This document shows positions 36,101 to 49,900 of a DNA stretch of 64,000 nt, in pieces. Source of the DNA: Hetaerina americana (taxonomy: Eukaryota; Arthropoda; Insecta; Odonata; Calopterygidae); assembly GCA_022747635.1 (NCBI GenBank), contig JAKTNV010000004.1, positions 22,239,469-22,303,468 on the forward strand, read 5' to 3'. Position numbers and translations under genes: made by a program. The number at the start of each line of letters is the position of its first letter. Position 1 is the first letter of the stretch. The notes beneath the pieces were generated by a model. It saw only the letters and a list, made by a program, of their open reading frames with translations. It did no database searches and was not told the DNA's origin.

Positions 36101-39100
36101 CACCCCAAATGATGCAGCGTGTACTTTTCCCAAATGTTGTCCAGATAAAAGCTCTCTTCGTAAAACTTACATCACTGCACTCGGAAGTTTTGAAAAGGTT
36201 TTCTTTTGAAAAAACAGAGAATAAGTCCCTTTTCAAATTTCGTCTATTACAATATTCTAAAATTCTCTCTGAATTTTGGCGGAAAGCTTTTGTTTTTGAA
36301 TCAGTGAGTTTCAGGGTACAGGTGTAAGCGCGGCCTTTTAGGTACGCCTGTGTAGTAGCCGTATTCTTTGATGGCGCCTGAAATTTGACAGGCACACGTG
36401 TTGACGCAACTTAATATGCCTGAGAAACTCTCTGGTTCATGAATGCTCCATTTCAGAAGGTGCGAATCACTCCGAGTCACTTCGAGCGAATCACTTCATT
36501 ACTGGGCAAATAATGAGGTAACTGCATACTATGAGCGAGTGAAGATACCTCTGCCTAATTTTCTAGTTCATCTGTCAGGCTACATATAGCATAAGGATGA
36601 TGTCCTTGGCAGCTTGATAGTTCAGAATTCAAATAACAATAAATATTAATGAAATTCTGTTTATAATTTCTTTAGTAATTATGATTAAATTATCCGTGAA
36701 TTATTGCATAAATTATTAACGTAATAAGTTTTCATTAATGCACTACGTAAATAAAAAGATACTGTAGAAAGTTGAAAATGGTAAGTTAAAGAAATAACTG
36801 GGCGAAAAATACATAATAAAAATGATTTTTTCTATATTCAATCTAACGGGGTCATGGGAATGCCGGAAACGAAATTAAAGATCAAAATTTGGTAACAGGG
36901 CTATTTTTCCTTTATTTTTCAGAACAACTCGAACTGGAATCATTGAAAACCGAAACATCACTGGTGCTATCAATGGGATGGAAGAATTAAACTACTATTA
37001 GGATCGATGGAAAATGTAACACATTAAATGAGGGAGGTAAATTGAAGCTGAATGTTCGTTTCAACCTAGCTTACTCTCTAATGATTGGTCTAGAGAACGA
37101 GTTTCATCGAGGGAAAGTTATTTCCGGGAAAAATTCAATTTGAACTTACGAGATTTGCTGTAGTATCATTAGAAATAAAGTGTCAGCCAGATAGGGCAAA
37201 CGACTCTTAATCCATAATCCTCTAAGCTGATTTAAGAGTGAAAGTTTTTCAGGAGCCCATTTAATGCAGTTACTATTTTCCTACTGCATATACTTCAATA
37301 TATTTCCTTATGCATTTCATCAACTGTGACGCAATAAAAAGCGCCTGTCGGTGCTTTAAATACATTTATTTAAGTTTAAAAGCAAAAGAAAATTGATGGT
37401 AGATACATTGATTAAAGGTGTGAAGAGAATGTTAGTAATGACCCAATTTGGAGCTTATTGCTTCATTAATTTGATGCCTGATCTTTGAGGCAAGGGGATA
37501 AATTTAGATAAGAGCTTCTCATGGCACTCTTTTGGCCGTTACTCGGGGATATATCTCCATTATAAACGTAATAGAAGCACAATAGTTGCACAATCAATAT
37601 TTATTGACGTCAATGGTTTCACCATTGTGTACGAGCATCACCAGGTGAAGATACATCGTAAAGCAAGGTAACACGTTTAGACTTTCAGGAAGAAATGGTG
37701 GATGACTTCTTGACAATGTGTCTTTACCTGATGATACCACACAGCGATGAAACCATGGTATTCAATAAATATCAATTGTGGAATTCCTACGTTTATATTA
37801 TTTGTACAATGGAGGCTTCTTAGATTTGAGCGTGGCGTTGCATTGAGAAAATAAGTTGGACAGAGAGGAAGACAAACGCTGAGGTTTTAACTAAGGTAAG
37901 CAAAGAGATGAATTTAGTTGGGAAAACACGGAAAAAGGCAAAGAAATTGAGTGAGTGAAGCAAATATTGAAAGATGATGGAATTTTGAGGGGAAAAAGTA
38001 AAATGTGGGAAAGCGGGTTAAAGAAAAGAATGGAGTAAGGTGTCTAAGTTGCATGAAAACAGAGAAAAATTGCGAATTTATGAAGAATGAATTAATGATT
38101 GCCAAGCAAGAACAAGTTCTTACGATACTTTACGTAAAGTAATATGGGGCACATTCGTATTAGGGTTGTATCAAAATCAATGCGATGGAGTCCTACAAAT
38201 CAACTAAGACACCATTATGTCATTTTCACCCGGGAAATTAACGTAATAATAAAATAAGGCAAGTCTATATGGAAATCAAACAATTCCCCGAAGTGGAGCC
38301 TGAAATTATGAAGTATAGCCATGATTTTTGCTTAGTTTTCAGATATAATGTTAATTATGCAAGGCAACTCAAGATGTTGAGTCAATATTAAATAATACGA
38401 ATTTCATATTTGTGCCATCCACTCTATTTAAACTGATGAATACAAATTCCGTCTCGGATAATGAGCATCGGACGGGAATTGAAATTTTCAGATCATTAAT
38501 CAATATTATCGGATTAAAATAAGGTCCTCTCCAATTGACCAGGTGGCAGTTACTCCACTGCGCAAAGTTTCTTCCCCATTTCGAAACGCTTTTTCGTTTG
38601 CCGAGTTATATTTCCAGGTCAAACAAAAAAATATACATCCCGATCGCCCCATTACGCCATGATTGCAGCGGAGCGCTCAAGGGGTGGAAGCGGATATAAT
38701 GGAAAACAAAATGAAAAACTCGGGACAGGGCTAGATTGCGAGGGCGAGAAAAAAAAAACACAGACGTCGACCGAATCTGGGAAAATAGAGATGGAGAGCT
38801 CAAACGGTTCCAGTCATACTAATGGAGCGAGCCGGGATCGCGTTGGGGGCACATAGGGAGGAAGGGAGAATTAGAGAGAGAGAGAGAGAGAGCGGCGTGT
38901 GATGGCGTTCGCTGGAGGGAGGGGGTGGGACAAGTGGGCCCGAGTTACGCGAGGAGCAGGAGGAGGCATCGATCCGACAGACCGGGGAGACCGACAAAAC
39001 CATTGCCGCGGGGAGGTAATAGGCATCGCACGCCTCGTGAATGAGTTTGGAAGAGATGGACCCGCTATGTACCCACACCGCTTCACCCACACTCTCCTCT

Positions 39101-42100
39101 TTCAAGGTAAACGGGGCTGAACAAAAGGTGAGGGATGTATTTGCTTGCGTGGGGGCCTGGGGAGACGGAGGGTGGTGAGTGGGGGTTGAATTAAATAAAC
39201 ATGAGACTGCGTTTTGAATGGTCGATGAGCTTGGCTCTCCTTCCGTCATTTTTGCCGGAATAATAGCGAGCTTCACCCTGACTCGACCTTCCCCATTTCG
39301 CTACGTCCCACCAGCAGAATCGCTTGGCACTAGTCTCCACGCAAATAAGAGTGACGCGAGTGTGTAATCGCGGGAGGGAGGGTCGGGATGGTCAGTAGTT
39401 CCGAGGAGTGAGATGTAGTAGGCGAGGAAGGGGGGGTGGGGGCTTAAAGGAGCGCGAGGTTCTTAGAATCCTTATGCGTTTGCGCGCGTGGGCGTGGTGT
39501 AATTAAACCCACTCAAGTGGCCCAGGGTTTGGTGACATTCCTCCGCGCACAATGCGGAATCGTTGGCGGAATATTTTAAGTTTACCGTGGTGACATTTGA
39601 CCGCGCCGAATTGAAAAAGTCTTTTTCGAGATTAACATTTCTCTCACGCACTGCTTTTGGATTCTGGGTTAAGTTGGAAGTTCTGGCATTTTCCGAAGGC
39701 ATTTAGGTGGAAGAAACGGTTTCCGGTGTAACTTGCTGGAATTGTTCCCTTGTGAAAAAGAAGCCTTGCCATTCCACACGAAACAATTTAAACATTTAAG
39801 CAGCCCTTTTCCGCATATGAGAGGCATAAAACCTCTCGTTAATTTTTTATGATGGTCGGTGGCGTGAGAAGAAAAGAATTTTATTTCAGAAAAGCACGCT
39901 CAAGTGGCACAATGACAGAAGGTAGATTCAATTTAATGAAGAAATCTGAAGTAATGAGGGAGAATCCCCGAAGGGCATTAACAGTTAAAAGTTTTTCGAC
40001 ATTAGTTAGCAGTTAAGAGTTAGTCGTCGGAACAAAAGAGCATAAAAAATGTAATATTATCAAAAGAACTTAAAGAGAGAGCCCATAATAATATTTTGAA
40101 AAAGTTCTACTTCATTAAAAATATACAGATCCAAGTTTTTCTTTCATTTGCAACAAAGGAAATTTTGAAATCTCTCAGATTTAATTATATTTTTGTAAAA
40201 AAATGGAGCGTAATAATTTAGTGGTCAGATCGTTCGACAACTGACCAAAGGGCTTTGGTGAATCTTAACGCCTTCAGTTTCAACCAAGCTGAGTGATTTT
40301 TCGTGTCCGACTTCCTCCTGGGAAACCATAGTCGGCACAGGAAAAGGAACTGGCTCCCTTAACTTGATGCGTGAATCTCAAATGCCGCAGTTCGATAGAG
40401 CCCACAAGTCAAACCGACTTTCGAATTGATTTCGGTGGCAAGCGTATAAAGCAAAATTAAACATAGCCAAAAAGTTACGCTTATTTCGTTACTCGCATTA
40501 TTTCTACAAAAATGTATAGTTTGACGATATGGGGGATCCTATTTATAACCACAGGTACCACTGTTTTCCGATTTATTCGCTTAACCAAGGAGCGTTGAAG
40601 AACACCCCATATTCAGCAGAAGAAATGCTATTTTATTTATTGTTTTGAACATTTTAAAATCATTTCCATTGCTAGATTAAAAATAGGTAAAATTATATAA
40701 CGATTAATTTGCTGGGATCATTCTTTCGGCTAAACGATAAGAATTTTTACGAAAATTCAGCAAATATACGCCGTTGCCCTATCCAAATAATAAATGCTAA
40801 TGCTTTTTACGAAATATGATATTTACATTAGACAAAGAAAATAACCTCGAGTAAGTAAAATGTTATTGTCTGCTGCATATACATATAGGTTTATGTACTG
40901 ATAGAGGTTTACTGCTCATGATAGGCTTTTGATTGACACAGAAATCACGCTACTGTTACATTTCTAATTCTTGCTGAACGCCAAAACTTTACACGTCACC
41001 CAGCTTTACAACAAATCACTCCTCATTACCTGTTACTTAATAAAAACACTTCGTAGATAATTTTTTAATCTTTCCCTCTTCCTATCTGTATCCACCCTAC
41101 TTTCCTCGTTCAGACTTCATCACCCTTATCCTTATCCCCTAGCCATAGATAAAATATATTGTACTTGCTGTGGCAACTTGCGTGTTTGAAAAGGTATTTC
41201 AAGTAAAATATCCGAAATTTCCATATATTTACTTTTTATTCTAACATATATTTTTATTTACACATAACTACCTTACAACGCCCTTACTCTCTTACAAATG
41301 AGCATCTTGACTAGGAAATTGTTGTTTCTTCTCCAGCTGCGCTCGGCTCCAGGTTTCCCAAGCATCTCTTGCCCCAGAAACTTCATCATGTTTCTTGGTT
41401 GTCGACTACATTATACTATAACAAGAAATTTTGATTTACTAATTCGGCTAAAAATTTATGATTAAAATGCTGACAAGACACTATACACTATGCTGAGCAA
41501 GACAAAATTACAAGAGTACAAAGACGCTTAACTAATTGGAAAAGTGTGGTGATTTTGGTAATTGGCTGCCTTTTCCCTTGATCTTTCGGAGTGCCACAAT
41601 TTTCATTATCTCATATCATGTGATTGATAATAGTTTAAATAGTTAACTGAATAACCCAACTGACTCTTGACATGGTACCTTCATTGCCAAAAAACATCCG
41701 GGAGCATGAAATTGAAATAATAATCCTTCAAATACTTATAATTATGAGGCATTATTATCAAGCATTGATGAGCCTCATCTAAGAGAATAGCCAATTAAAC
41801 ATAGAGCAAAAAACTTGAATGGAATTTTCAGAACTTTTTGACGACGCAAGATTTAGCTAAGGATTAGCCTAACAGCAAGTAGTGGCAGGGATATACTCAG
41901 AAGTATGATACGACTCGTATGAGTGGCACCCAAAGGCCACATTAAACATGAAAATACGACAAGGAAAAATAAAAAACTTCAAAGAATGTTCAATTTTTAT
42001 AAACATATAAAAAATATGTAGCATTAAGATTTTATCTAAAATTACGATTATTACGATGCTATTAGAGATTTAAACCCACATTTTGAAAATAGGGACCCTC

Positions 42101-45100
42101 TGCAGCATGAGTTAAATTGCACTAGCGGTCATTAATAAAAGCGCAAAATACCCACTGTAATCCCAAAATCTCTACAGTTTGCATTTTTTGAGCCAGTACA
42201 GTAACGAACTTTTCATAATGAATGGGACTTCAATCAATGAGGACCCCAGGACCTCAACATTTCGTATTTATTGAGAAACTTTAGATTTCAAAAGTTAAGC
42301 GTGGATGGGAAGTTAGAATAATGGTATAACAACAGTGTAATTTAGTCTGCTTTATTAAATATTTGGAGCAATTTCACAAAAGAACATACTTACATTTTTA
42401 ATTAAAGCCAGATACTTGGTAGATAACGTAACAAATTATTCAGTATTTACCGTAAAAAGCTACACGGAAAAAAACGATTCACAAAAATTCAATATATCTC
42501 TTCCTTAAGACCCTATCGTGAAAAAATATATTCTTCTGGGCTCATTATTTATTCAACATGAATAATTTAAATTTCCACATATATCTGATACCTATGAACG
42601 ACCTGATCCATTAGTGTCAGCACGAAATGCGTGCATGTGATAGCATAACGTCAATCCAAATATGCCCCACATATTTTTGTAAAGAGATGCTATTGAAATT
42701 ATTAACTCTCATGTGTTTTTCATGAGTGAGGTAAAACCAAAGCTTTCCATGGAATAGATCCATATATGATATTCCAATCAAAATAGCTGTAATTTTCCCC
42801 AAAAGTGAAACTTTGGTATGCATTGAAAAGCGCTAGAGTAAATCTTCCATTCTAAAAATTTATAATAATCATTATTTTATGTTAGCAATTGTCCGGAATA
42901 TTTGCATTGAAATTAATGCATAGTCAGTGAAAAGTAATCACCGAAAATTCACCAGTGGAGACCAAACTAATGGCTGACATAGGCGAATACAGCAGTAAAT
43001 TCATGTTCCCTCCAATTCCTTTGAGCCCGTTGGTACGTTTCTCAAATGTGCGTATGATCTAAGGCTATTCGTAGGTGGATAGATGATCCTCCATAAAAAA
43101 TAATCATTTCCCAGTCCTGTTTTCCAAGCCACACGCCCTACGCTATCAACGAATAAAGGGGATGTTCCATAATGGAGGGAGAGGAAAACGCGACCCAGTT
43201 TTTTTCTGGGATCTCTAAAGGTGATAATTTTCGTTCATTCTCCGGAAAACCCCTGCCCCTTAGAACGCGCCATATATTTTCCGCAAAGTTTTCCCACAAA
43301 ACTCGACGAGAAATTCCATAAAGGGAGATCATTTCCAAAATACCCCTGTATAAGAGACATGAAGAATGAACAAGGCATTTTATCTATGGTCGACAGCAGT
43401 TATATACGCCGGTAAATTGTGCATTATTTATCGCCAGAGATCATGATCACATTTCACAGTTCGTTAAAGATAAAAGCAATTCCAGGATACACCGTTCTTT
43501 TTACTAATCATCTCGTTTAGTGACAGCAGTAATAACTTTCGAATGGTCTTGCTCAATAAATGAGGATAAAATTCATTTTTGTTTAATTGCGAAGCAAGGA
43601 TTAGTTGATTTATTCACATTTAAATAAAAATTAGTGAACACAAATAGTTGAAACTTTATATGATGTTTATGAGAGAAAAGGCGTTGTATGTAAAGACAGA
43701 TTGGGTTAAATTTATGTACCTCCACGTTGTACTTTTGCCTGTTTACTAACTCCCTATTGTCGACCCACAATTCTGATATCGCAATTGAAAACCTCGTAGG
43801 CGGAATATTTTAAAATTAGAGTTACCTTCAGAATTCTGAAAACAAATATTTTTTCTACCCCGAACTACTTTTACATGTAAATCTAACTTATATGTTGATG
43901 GTTAAACGAAGCTCTAATCTACTGGACAGTTTTTCTCATGCATGCTAATTTCTTTGGCTGGATATAAAGTTAATTAAATCCAATAAATTTAAGGATTTTT
44001 TTCTTCATTATTCACAATCAAAAGCAAAATTGATGCCAATCTTATCATTAGGAAGCGTTAAAAATCATTAGTGAAGCTTGCAACAGGATCTAAATTAAGC
44101 ATAATTTACCTTGTAAATGGATTATTAATGGATGTCGTGTGGATATGCAGTTAAGTTTCACGTAAATGAATAATAATTGATTGTTTTAGTGGAGACAAAA
44201 TTCCCATGTTTGTAATTCCAAATTTCGATGCTTCAAAACGTATCAGTGATAATATCAGACGGAATAACGCTTTTGATTATCCTTTTTCAACTGTTATTTA
44301 GGAAGGATGATGATAGAATAAACTCAGTTTAAACATGTTCAATATGGAAATTTCGCCTCAGAAATATAAATAAACCTCTCGCTATATTTGGCAAAATTTT
44401 CGCGGAATTCACTGCCGCGTGACTGTTTAATTTCACCCTCCATAACGTATATTTCTCGGGAGTATGCTACCGTATATCACCTTAAGGCAGAAAGATTCTA
44501 CGAAAACAAAGATACTTCAGAGATGCCACAATCGAAGCAGCATTTTAGAGATTTTTCAAGTGGAGAATATCGGAAAAATATGGGCAAAAAAATACACATA
44601 TGCGCCAGTTCATATTCAACAGTAACTCAAATTTCTTGCAACCACAAACCTAACTTTTTTTAGCAATGTGCAGCGAGATAAAGACTTTGACCTGATATGC
44701 CATCAATGGCCTTATTATCCTGAAGACAATGAAAGCCAATGAATTGGTAAATTACTAGTTTTCAATAGTTCGAGTAAGCGGCGTGGTCATTAAAACGAAT
44801 AGATCCCGACAGCTGAGGCCCCCATATGCACCGAAGAAATTTAATCGGTTTGATGAAGCACACTCAATGTGTTTTACCGGTCATGCTTCCATCCGTTTAT
44901 CGGAGAGTGTCGTAAAAACCGGAAAGTTCATCACGATGATTACCGCTAGATTGATACGCATTCCTCTTTTGAATTATTCAAGCTGATTAAAAATTAAACG
45001 CTATAAAATTTTCCCATAAGTGATGGAAACTATTTTCTTTCAACACTCGCTATATTTGGCAAAATTTATTTCTCTGAACAATTTATTCATAATTATCAGA

Positions 45101-46869
45101 AAAATAATAATAGTTTAATGCTGCTTAAAAAAGATTTTTGAACGCTCATGCGTACAGCGTACAGAAGAAATCACATAGATATACAACAAACAGTGATCCA
45201 CAACCAGATTGGCAGATATTTTCCGAACCTACAGGTTCTATTCGGAAACATTATAGTTAATATTTACTGCTAAAATCGAACACTGAGAAGGAATTCACCG
45301 GGAAATTGTGAACGAATTGGAACCTTATTGTGAATAAAAAATTGCAGAAATAAAATTTCACGTAAAATATGATGTAGAAGAAACAAAAAGGCAAATGTTT
45401 GAGGAAAACAGTAATGGAGAAAATTCGAATTTAGAGAAAGTTTTGAAAGCTTCTGTTAGCAGATAAATAATCCGGAAATATTAGAGAGGAACCAATGAGT
45501 AGGAATCGAGTGAAATATACATAAATAGGAATTAATCTTAGGCTTAAAAACGCACTTATGTTTGCATACAAATATCTCTGAAGACCGTTAAGGTGAAAGG
45601 TTTTCAAGGTGTTTCTTTTTATGTAATGCAATGTTAAAACACTATTCTATTATTTAAAATGCAGAAATCAGAATTTTCATTCAAAAATAAAGTAATAGGT
45701 CGGAATAATGAAATAAACACATGCTTTTCGGAGTGCTTACTCCATAGGGTCAAATTAAATTGTATGCGTGGATAGGATTTCAGTGTTTATTTCTATTTGA
45801 TATTCTACGCAAACGAAAGTTAAATCAAATTCGTATTAATTATGAAATTTCAAGCATAATACTTCGCTCATTTTTATTCAAAAATTATTTTGAATGAGGT
45901 AAAAACCAGACTAGATGGTAAGCAACATTTTACCTTAATGGAAACTGCTATTATCTACTGTATTTGTAAGAAAATAATGTTTTGGCTTGCCATAAAGAAA
46001 GGAAATTCACATATCAGAGTTTAAAGTCAATCAAAAGCCAAAAAATGAGACTCCTCTTAGTCTCAATTCTATTGTCAAAGTTGATATCATACCTTTAAAT
46101 ATTGAACTCGCGTCAAAACATGATTCTCAGCCATTCATGTATTTTTTACGGAGTTTCACTTGGAAAACGAATTGGGTATTACAAGTTTCCATATGAAAAC
46201 CATTTGACTCAAGTAGAACCCAAGACGAGTTGCTTATGAGAAGATGACACTTGAGTTTCTGAATATATTCCAGGGGTAAGGGAGAGCGACTTTAAAGAAG
46301 TGAAGGATGGAATCATCGAACCGACTTCGCTCCGATAAAGAGGGATGAGTCGCAATCACGCAAGAACTGCCTCACTCACCCGCTCGGGAAGCTTGGGAAG
46401 AGTGATTAGCAAAGAACGAACGAGATGACGAATGACAAATTGCCCTCCCAATCCAAGTTCCGTCTCGGGTCGCCAGGTCTCTCCCAACTCGCCCGGTGTA
46501 TGGCAGATAAAACGGAGCAAGATGGCAAGCGGGCGCAATTGAGAAGAAACGGAGGGATCCAATCTTAATTGTGATGGACGACCTTCCCCGTCGGGGATTC
46601 CCTACGACTCCAATGAGGGCCGTAATTATCCTTCCACGTCCGTAAACGTCGCCGTGGCGGCTGTGCCCAGCTTTTTTTACAATCCATTTATTTTATTTTC
46701 CCGATTAAAAGAAGCATTTGGGGGATCCCAAAGAGGGGAGTCTCGTAAAGTGGTGACGCACACGATGTTGTTTGTTCCGGAATAAGGGACGGATGTCCAC
46801 GTGTACGGTTCCAGACGGTGATGCAAATAGAAGATGGAGCCATGAATAAAAAGTCTATATCACACCATA

Positions 46870-46930
<61 letters not shown>

Positions 46931-49900
46931 TATATGCGTGTCCTTTCACGGTAAATTAATCATACATCAGACGTTTTTCTTTCTAAATATTTCGAGATCT
47001 TGAATCTATGCACATTGAAGCCATAAAATTGACCAAAAAAGAAAACAACCACTTGTTATATCATGTGTTTATTCTCTTTTGGTGAAAAAATAGAGGAACA
47101 TGAACAAAAGAATTCTTATGGCATCTAATGTATTTAATACCAGGAGGACTGCATTCGATGGAGTGATAAAAATCGTGGTGATAAAAATATATTAATAACA
47201 GCTCAATTTAATAGGAATTATTCTTACACTTAATTTTTCAATTGAGCTTCTTTCAATTAGGATACGTAACAATTGATACCTTATTTGAAAACACTAAAAA
47301 CATTCCCATGCGTAAATGTAAATAGAATATAGAGCTATCAGCCTGAGAACTCACGTTGATCTCCATTAGAAATATAACAATGTATTGACAGTAATATATG
47401 ACGATCTAAGGACCCCAACTTCCATGTCTTGCAGATTAGTATTCATGAAGTCGTCAAAATTCCAGAAGTTTATTTTCAGCGTGCGTAATTTATTTAAGAA
47501 GTTTACGCTTAAGGATGCCTTAACTAGCTTTCTGGCATATTAAGATGTTGTATCTCATTGCTACATGCTCAACTTATCTTCTAAGAGTCATTGGTTAAGT
47601 TACGTAAACTATTCACTCATTTATTTAATTTTTTATCTCACTTTATGTATAGTGTAGTCTTGAAACTAATATGCAAAAAACAATGAAGGATATGAGCATC
47701 ATTTAGTTACTAGGATAAAAATCACCACTGGAAAATTGTAGATTACTCTATGCGTGGAACTATTGCGAGCAACTGAAATATGTGAATCCAAGCCGATTGG
47801 AAATTTATTTGAAGCTTTAAGATTTCAATTTCCAGCGATTGCTTCGAATGAAATATTATTGCACGACATTTTGGAATTGAAAGTGAAGCATGCAACACGT
47901 TTTATGAAAATAATTGTTTAACTTATTTTCCCTTTGTGTAGAAAAACATTGCCCTTATATGCTACTTTATCTACGATAATTGTTCACGTCAAGATGATGT
48001 ATTCCCAAGGCCTTATTTTGATGGAGCTTTTTTCACGCATTTGACTATTTGTATGTACAGTCAATGCATTTGACGAGCTTGAATATTTTGCTCCGTTCAA
48101 CGAATAGCATGGTTTTTCTATAAATTCGTAAAAGCAATAGATGAAAATAATACATACAAAGTAGGCAGTATACAAGGAGGTGTAAGCTATAGAAGACCAG
48201 TTCTGGGATAACTAACAAAAGAATCAGGCGCACTACATATCCTATAACTGCCATTGGATATGAATGATAAGGTCGTGAGGTTAATAAATCCAACACTACG
48301 TGTGCCGAATATCTATAGATGGCCGACGAATAACGATTCCTTGTGAGCTTTCCGTTTACATTTAAAAATACTGAAAAAAGTTAAACTTCGCGGTATTTGT
48401 TTACAAGATGCTAAAGTAGCCGCAAGCTAGCAATCAACGATTAATCAATATCAAATTTTCGATAGTATGATTTGTGATTTCGGTCTGCCATTCTTTCTAA
48501 AACTAACCCAGATCTCCTTAACTCCTTATTCTCTCCACCAAAAATATTCTTAAAACTTTTTGTAATACGTTCTTGTTATATAAAATCTTTGTAACCAGTC
48601 TCAGTGATCATTTATAAATGGATAAACCTAAGCTATTATGAGAGAAGAAATACGAAAATGAACATCAATGACAGCGTGTATATTTAAAAACAAGAGGAAT
48701 GACCAGGAGGTAGGATGAAAGTAGAAGGTAGATGGGAATTCCACGCAAAATATAGGTGGGCGCGTGCAAAGTGACGCATGCTTGTCTTCATTTAATGCCC
48801 TGATAATCGATATATAACGAACATTCGTTAATAACTTCTCTTTGAGGTATTACTTTAAAACCTTTTGGACAGAATTATGGATCACTGTTTTAAAAAGTAG
48901 CAGAACAATTGTATTAACAAGACAATTAATTCTATCACAGAGAAATAGAATTCTACATTGTATATGCCAAAGTAAATAATGTATGGTTAAAGGAAGGTTA
49001 AACGTAGACATCGATACATTCTCGTCAATTTTATATCTGAAGAAAGTGATCAGAGACTTTTGATTTTCAATTATGGCGAAAGACAGAGAATATTAGCGGA
49101 AAGAAGCGTAAGAAAAAAAAATGGTTGGTTAAGCCTGAGAAGAGGAGAAACTGACATTGGAAAATGCCGAAAATGGGAGGGGTGAAAAAATTGAGTGAAA
49201 TTGGAATAATTAATTCACTGGTGAGAGAGATAGCAAAAGATTTAGCATTTTGTGCAACATAAACGCAAAATTTGGAGATGATTCTATGAGTTACACTGAA
49301 ATAGGATTTTGAAATATAGTTCAGTACCTCTTGGACTACAAAATTTATCATAGTGTTTAGTTATCAACAAAAATGCACTAAAACGGTAGACTTTTGCATG
49401 ATATCGTATAATTCTGTTAGTGAAATATATATTTATAGTGATGTATGAGAGAATAATTATGCATAAAAGGCGCCGTCCTAACATATAACATCACACGCCA
49501 TCACAGCGGCTTCCGGGACATTGTGTAGATGTAGACGTAGTAATACCTAGGACTGAATTCTACGCGAGCGCTTTTATTTTCTCCTGGGTTTTTCCGGCAC
49601 AGGAATGAGAGAAAAAGTGAGAAAGGTAAAGAGAGAGGCGGGTAGAAACATAAATTTAGTTCTTTTGAGACGAGAGATACAGGAAATATGAGGGAAAGGA
49701 GGGATCAACGCGATCTCTGCCGAAAAAAAAAAATTGTTAGGATCCCCGCCGAAGCTTCCATTTCGTTACTCGTCCCCCGGGTGTGGCAGTGAGAGCTTGT
49801 CCACCGCCGACGGGTAAGGTTTCACGCATCGGGATTTGTCCTCCTTTTCCTAAAGAGAACGGGAAAGCCGTAAAACGAAACATACGCCCACAATGCCCAG

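Noticed and set aside
36031..36395. Overlapping ORFs of 98 (plus) and 107 (minus) codons
   Set aside because: They overlap each other and match no family; the minus frame looked protein-like but no motif could be named.
36460..36500. Short direct repeat of GCGAATCACT
   Set aside because: Only about 10 bases repeated two or three times; too short to support a feature or a CRISPR-like array, which is not expected in this genome.
38800..39276. 158-codon minus-strand ORF in the CpG-rich island
   Set aside because: Pro/Ser-rich low-complexity translation, including one of a (GA)n microsatellite; best explained by base composition.
46688..47003. ORFs on both strands with Tyr-Ile repeats
   Set aside because: Translations of the (TA)n microsatellite.
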